Below, in pieces: positions 59,944 through 64,000 of a stretch of DNA of 64,000 nucleotides. A model generated the notes under the pieces. That model was not told the DNA's origin. It ran no database searches and saw nothing but the letters and a program-made list of their open reading frames with translations. The stretch is taken from assembly GCF_001625215.2 (NCBI RefSeq), contig NC_030389.2:44939454-45003453 (forward strand), read 5' to 3'. Positions within the stretch are counted from its first letter, which is position 1; every line of letters starts with the position of its first letter. Made by a program: the position numbers and the translations under genes. The DNA is from Daucus carota subsp. sativus (Eukaryota > Streptophyta > Magnoliopsida > Apiales > Apiaceae).

Positions 59944-62900
59944 TGTAACATCTGGGATTATCCGTGTAAATATTTTAATGATTAATGAATATTATATGAA
60001 TTTCTGTGAATTAATTGGTTCCTGTTCTATTTATTTAGTTATACAATTCTGATTAAATTTGAGGAATATCAATTTTTATATGTTCAGTACGAAATATAGT
60101 TTATTTAGATATTTTCATATCGATTTATGTGTTGTCGTATGATTTTATATTTGATTTATGGATTTAATTACGTATATTATATTTAATTATTAATTATTTT
60201 AATTTTTCGAAAACCGTCAACTTGTAACGGTACCGAGATTTTATTTCCCGAAAATTTCAACAAAACTCACCTTTAGCCTAATTTGAGTATTCCGGACACT
60301 TTTCATGTTTTGACTTTTTCGATCCGGAGTACGGTTTGTTCCGGAGCCGGTCCGGCGGAGTTTTTCGGTATTCGATAATTATCTGTTTGTCTCGATAAAC
60401 GTGAAACTAGATATTTTTATACTCATCCTTATCTTTTAATAATTGCGGTGGGACCCGCATACTAATGACGGATTAAAAAGCCCCGTTTTGATGATTATCT
60501 CGAAAACCGGTACCGATTGGACCTGTTTTATTATATAAAGCTATTAAACATTGTATTTTCGTGTCATATATGATCCAAAGGGGTATTAATTTTTCATAAC
60601 TATAAATAGCCTTAACCGCACTTTAATTCATCGGGGAAATCATAATCTCAGTTAAACACGGGTTTATCGAGAGAGTGTTCTTCGTGTTCTTGAGATTCAA
60701 ACAAGGATTTGGAAGCGTTATCGGACTCGGATCTTGGCGTTTAAGCACTCAAATCGAAGGTTTTGAGGAGTAGAATCTGATTTTGTCATCAAAAACATCA
60801 AGAAATTCGCAGGTGAGGAGAGATTTAAGGTTTTAAATTCGAAGCCATTTAGTTTAAATTAGAGATTTTTGATTTTAAAGTTGTTGATGTGTTTTGATGA
60901 TTGTATGTTGTAGATAATGTTCTCCTGATCATTTTGGTATATCATATGCTTGATTTGGAGTTCAATAACATGTAGAAGAGTCAGTTTAATTGTTGAAATG
61001 GTGTTCTTGGTGTTCTTGAGTGGTTTTGCCGGAAAAGCTTTGATTTTGGTCGGATTTTCGACCCGTTAATTCTGGGAAGTAGTGTTATATATGAATGGAA
61101 AGAGGGGAAAAAGAGGAGTATGTGGATGGGTTTTGATTGAGCAAAGGAGGCCGTATGGAACCGCCGGAGCTCGCGCCGTCGCCGGCTGCGGAGCTTTTCC
61201 GGTGGCTTCACGGCGGTCCTTTGCCAATAACAACAACGGGGATGAGTTCCTGGGAGTGAATACAACAGATCTGCACCTTTTGAGGGTGTTCTGGGCGGCG
61301 TGGTGTAACTCCGGCGGAACTCCGGCGGGTTACAGTCGGAGGTGGTGACCGGAGGGTCAAACTACGGTTTGACCCCCCAACTTTCGAAGAAGATGCAATT
61401 GTTTCCCCAAGTTTTTTTATTTGCAATTAAGTCACCCTGAAGGTTTTCAAACTTACGTTTTAAACCCTGAACTTTCAAAATCTTTTAAAAGTTTTGTTTA
61501 TTTAAATTTAATTTCGAAAATCATTTATTTTAATTTCAAAAATTGTTTTTAATTATTTATTAATTCAAAAATAAATCTGATTTAATTTATTAATTAATTT
61601 TAATTAGTAATTAATTATAATAATTAGTCAATTAATTTAATTATTAATTGATTAATTGTTTTAATTAATTATTAATTGATTTTAATTGATTTATTAATTA
61701 GATTTAATTATTTTAAATAATTTTAAATGATTTTAAAATTCCGAAAAATTAGTTCGAGCTTTAAAATATTATTTTAAAATATGATTGAAGCTCGTTAATT
61801 GATTTTAAATTATTTCGGACTTGATTTCGAGTATCCAACAATGGATTATTTATTTATAAAATGATTCTTTGACCCGTTTTAATTCCGAAAAATGTTTAAA
61901 AATTCATATTAAATGCCAGAAAAATCCTTTTGACTTCAAACCTTCTTTGATAAATAAATTTCATTGAATATCTTATGTGATACGTGTAATGGCATATCTG
62001 ATTGATGTGTTACGTGTCTACATGAACATTATAGGATTGTTTCGACATATCTTTTGATCCGTAAGTCGGATTTAAGTGAAACGAAGGGTAGTTAGGAACT
62101 CGTTGCGAAGGTGTGATAATAAGAATAGTATGAGATCATATATTGATAAAGAATTGTTGTGATTAGCAGAAGAAGCGAGACGTAGGAAGGGAAAGCAAGT
62201 GGTGATAGAGTAGTATAGCGAGCAAGCGTAGTTGAAACTTGAGATCAGCTATATAAGGCAAGTTCCCTCAGACTTTCCTTCAATTATATGTTGTATCTGT
62301 TGTGATTATTTAGTGAACTTTCTGATGAAGTCCTGTGACCTATTGAATTATCGCATGGATTATTTATCCTATGGATTCTTGAACCTTCAACCAAATTTCT
62401 TGAACTATTTTATGGATTATTTATCCTATTGATTCTTGAACCTTCAACCAGATTTCTTGAACTATATTATGGATTACTTACCTTATTGATTCTTGAACCT
62501 TTGACCGATTCTTTGATACCTGCTACGAAACTTATTTCAATTGTAAACCTTCCATCTTTAAAACTTCTAAATGATTACCATAACAACCTAATTTCATTTC
62601 AAAAATATACCCTCGATACCTCAACCAGTTATCAATCACTTTTATTTCAGACCGTAACCAGTTGAACGACCCCAAATAACATCTGTTATGACATATAACT
62701 TACAGTTGATTGATTCTTTCCATAAACTCCAGTTTCTTGATCTTAACAGCATTCATTTATACTTGGGTTCTTTTTGTGAACCTAGAACCCTTCTTCATAT
62801 AAACACTAAACTTTGATATGCTTTGCCATCCTATGAGGCAATGTTTGATTCTTTGCTAAACCATGAAGATATTTCTCATTCCTCCTTTGAGATCCATCTG

Positions 62901-63663
62901 AGACACTTTGAATAGTAGTCTGCTTCTGCTTCCAAATTTATTTATGATGTTGATGTTTCTATTTTATTGAATAATATTGTTGATCATCTTGATTTTGATA
63001 GAATTGGATAGTTTTCTAAACTTGGACCAAATGAATGGTCAGACCAGATGAGTGGTCGCTTTAGGCCAATGTGTGCCTTGGATCCAGTAAACGAGCATGG
63101 TGGGACCTGCTCGGGGTTAGTGTCTGACTGATCAGCAGCCTAACCTTTGATTTTTGAAAATAAATTTAATATCCAATTCTAATCAATGTTCTAAAAACAA
63201 ATCTTGGTATTGAGATTGATTCCTTGAGACACTGGTTTCCTTCAGCTTATGATTAATATTGTAAATTGATATTGTTATACTTGCTGAGCTGGTTAGCTCA
63301 CTCTTGCGGTATTTTATGTTCTTTCCAGTGAAAGCAGAGAAAGTTGGTAACGATGACCCTCAGGCTAGTGGTAAGGCCAGGATTCCAGGCTAGGAGAGGA
63401 AGAAAGCTATCAGCGGCACCTGGCTTTTTATATATATGTACTAGTTTGAATAACGAGAGACAAACAATGTGTAAGCTTGTAAGATTTAAGTTTATATTCT
63501 GGGATTGGGTTTGTAATAATTAAAGTTATGCTGTGGCTTGTTTTATACTTTAACCTGTTGCGATCCATGGACAGCTAAGGGTCACTGCATATATTTTATT
63601 AATTACAGGTTTATGTTATGTTGTGGACCCCAAACTTCTGACCCGGGTTTGGAGGGCGCCACA
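59944..63663 (+). repeat. 3' LTR (3,720 bp)
   Basis: Matches the 5' LTR at a constant offset of 9,723 bp up to a one-base indel near 61,412. Differences noticed: near 60,436 (t for g), around 61,411–61,420, near 62,299 (g for a) and near 62,811 (c for t). It ends gcgccaca followed by the ttact target duplication. Confidence 0.95.
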
Positions 63664-63861
63664 TTACTGTATTATAAATTTAAGCCAAATATAGGGTGCC
63701 AAGTGAGAAGTATTACCATCACTAAAATCCTGCATATCAAATTTAAGGAGCAAAAACCAACAAAAGCACGACCAGAATCCCGTAAAGGTTAAAATCAAAT
63801 ATTTGAAATTATCAGAAAAATGTCACCACAAAAAAAAAGATGAGAAGCAATAGGGAATAAT

Positions 63862-63966
63862 AAGTAGAAGTGAAACTGGTAATCCAACAATGTTACGTTG
63901 ACCGACCACTACTGCCTTCATTCCCTTAATGCTAATACCACTTATTGACAAAAGTTCAAGACATCC
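63862..63966 (-). pseudogene. FolD (methylene-THF dehydrogenase/cyclohydrolase) exon fragment
   Basis: On the minus strand, after an acceptor ttggcag, the frame reads GCLELLSISGISIKGMKAVV then VGQRNIVGLPVSLLL. This is the Rossmann-fold segment of plant FolD, where the usual form is VVGRSNIVGLPVSLLL, so R-S is changed to Q-R at a conserved site. After SLLL the similarity stops without a canonical donor. FolD interconverts methylene-, methenyl- and formyl-tetrahydrofolate. Only one exon is visible; the rest may lie right of the window, so a real but diverged gene is not excluded. In context it looks like another captured piece. Confidence 0.65.
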
Positions 63967-64000
63967 CTGCCAAAGTAAAGAAATTGTGTAAATCGGGAAA

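Larger units (their letters stand above)
50221..63663 (+). mobile_element. Complete Ty3/gypsy chromovirus (Tekay/Del-type) LTR retrotransposon
   Basis: 13,443 bp with 5-bp target duplication ttact (50,216–50,220 and 63,664–63,668). LTRs at 50,221–53,941 and 59,944–63,663 start TG and end CA. Order: 5' LTR, primer site, proline-rich ORF, gag-pol with protease–RT–RNase H–integrase, polypurine tract, 3' LTR. RT before integrase marks Ty3/gypsy. The C-terminal chromodomain-like tail ([20 protein letters not shown]) and the iMet primer site point to the Tekay/Del chromovirus lineage. The LTRs differ by about four or five substitutions and one indel by eye, and gag-pol is uninterrupted, so the insertion is very recent and may be autonomous. 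It has split a region of gene fragments. Confidence 0.95.
46777..64000 (-). mobile_element. Helitron 3' end and gene-fragment-bearing interior (5' end beyond the window)
   Basis: Read on the minus strand, the left border ends acccgtgtgcgaagcacggg (7-bp stem hairpin), then about 11 bases, then CTAG (46,780–46,777) and T: a Helitron 3' terminus. To its right, up to the retrotransposon at 50,221 and again after it at 63,664, are decayed exons of unrelated genes, all on the minus strand: Sen1-like helicase, Aurora kinase, FolD, and at 47,480–47,557 an unidentified exon-like piece (EKEVYKSVAHDHSVIKLDGE). Mixed fragments in the same orientation as the Helitron fit transduplication by rolling-circle transposons. 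No 5' TC end was located, so the right limit is open. Assignment of all fragments to one element is inference. Confidence 0.5.

Noticed and set aside
51258..61426. ORFs of 62–94 codons on both strands in each LTR
   Set aside because: They occur identically in both LTRs, overlap on opposite strands, and have no family resemblance; they are by-products of the GC-rich LTR patch.

Overview
The window is nuclear DNA of a flowering plant, most likely a eudicot. It has intron-rich genes with GT–AG splice sites, AT-rich intergenic DNA, plant-restricted protein families (galactinol synthase, PPR, LRR receptor kinase, BOI-type RING, DUF220) and many plant transposons. The sequence does not fix the family or species.

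Layout. 1–5.2 kb: a Helitron-derived AT-rich block holding a perfect 1,703-bp tandem duplication, followed by MITEs. 6.6–8.7 kb (+): a five-exon DUF220 protein. 10.4–11.8 kb (−): galactinol synthase. 14.6–17.4 kb (−): a seven-exon GH28 polygalacturonase. 20.5–22.5 kb (−): an intronless PPR protein. 23.7–25.7 kb (+): a shortened, frameshifted LRR receptor kinase. 26.5–34.3 kb (−): an eight-exon CPL4-like RNA polymerase II CTD phosphatase, with a Mutator-like element in intron 1, a near-perfect foldback in intron 3 and a GC–AG intron 5. 35.6–39 kb (−): a BOI-related RING E3 ligase. From 39 kb to the end the window is almost all mobile DNA: MITEs, a hAT-type MITE with an exact 8-bp target duplication, two Helitrons in opposite orientation, a tRNA-derived SINE, and a third Helitron end.

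That third Helitron end (46,777, minus strand) opens a region with decayed exons of at least three unrelated genes, all on the minus strand: a Sen1/UPF1-like helicase, an Aurora kinase and a FolD-type folate enzyme. This looks like a Helitron with captured gene pieces. A complete, very young 13.4-kb Ty3/gypsy chromovirus (Tekay/Del type) lies inside it: 3.7-kb LTRs that are almost identical, TTACT target duplication, iMet-type primer site, an intact 1,533-residue gag-pol and an extra proline-rich ORF upstream.

The host genes are ordinary single-copy-type genes with no evident joint pathway. The most unusual material is the gene-fragment Helitron, the structured RNA segment around the gag start of the retrotransposon, the perfect tandem duplication at the left edge, and the transposon load inside the CPL4 introns. 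No tRNA, rRNA or CRISPR was found. All splice models were built by eye from reading frame and splice consensus.
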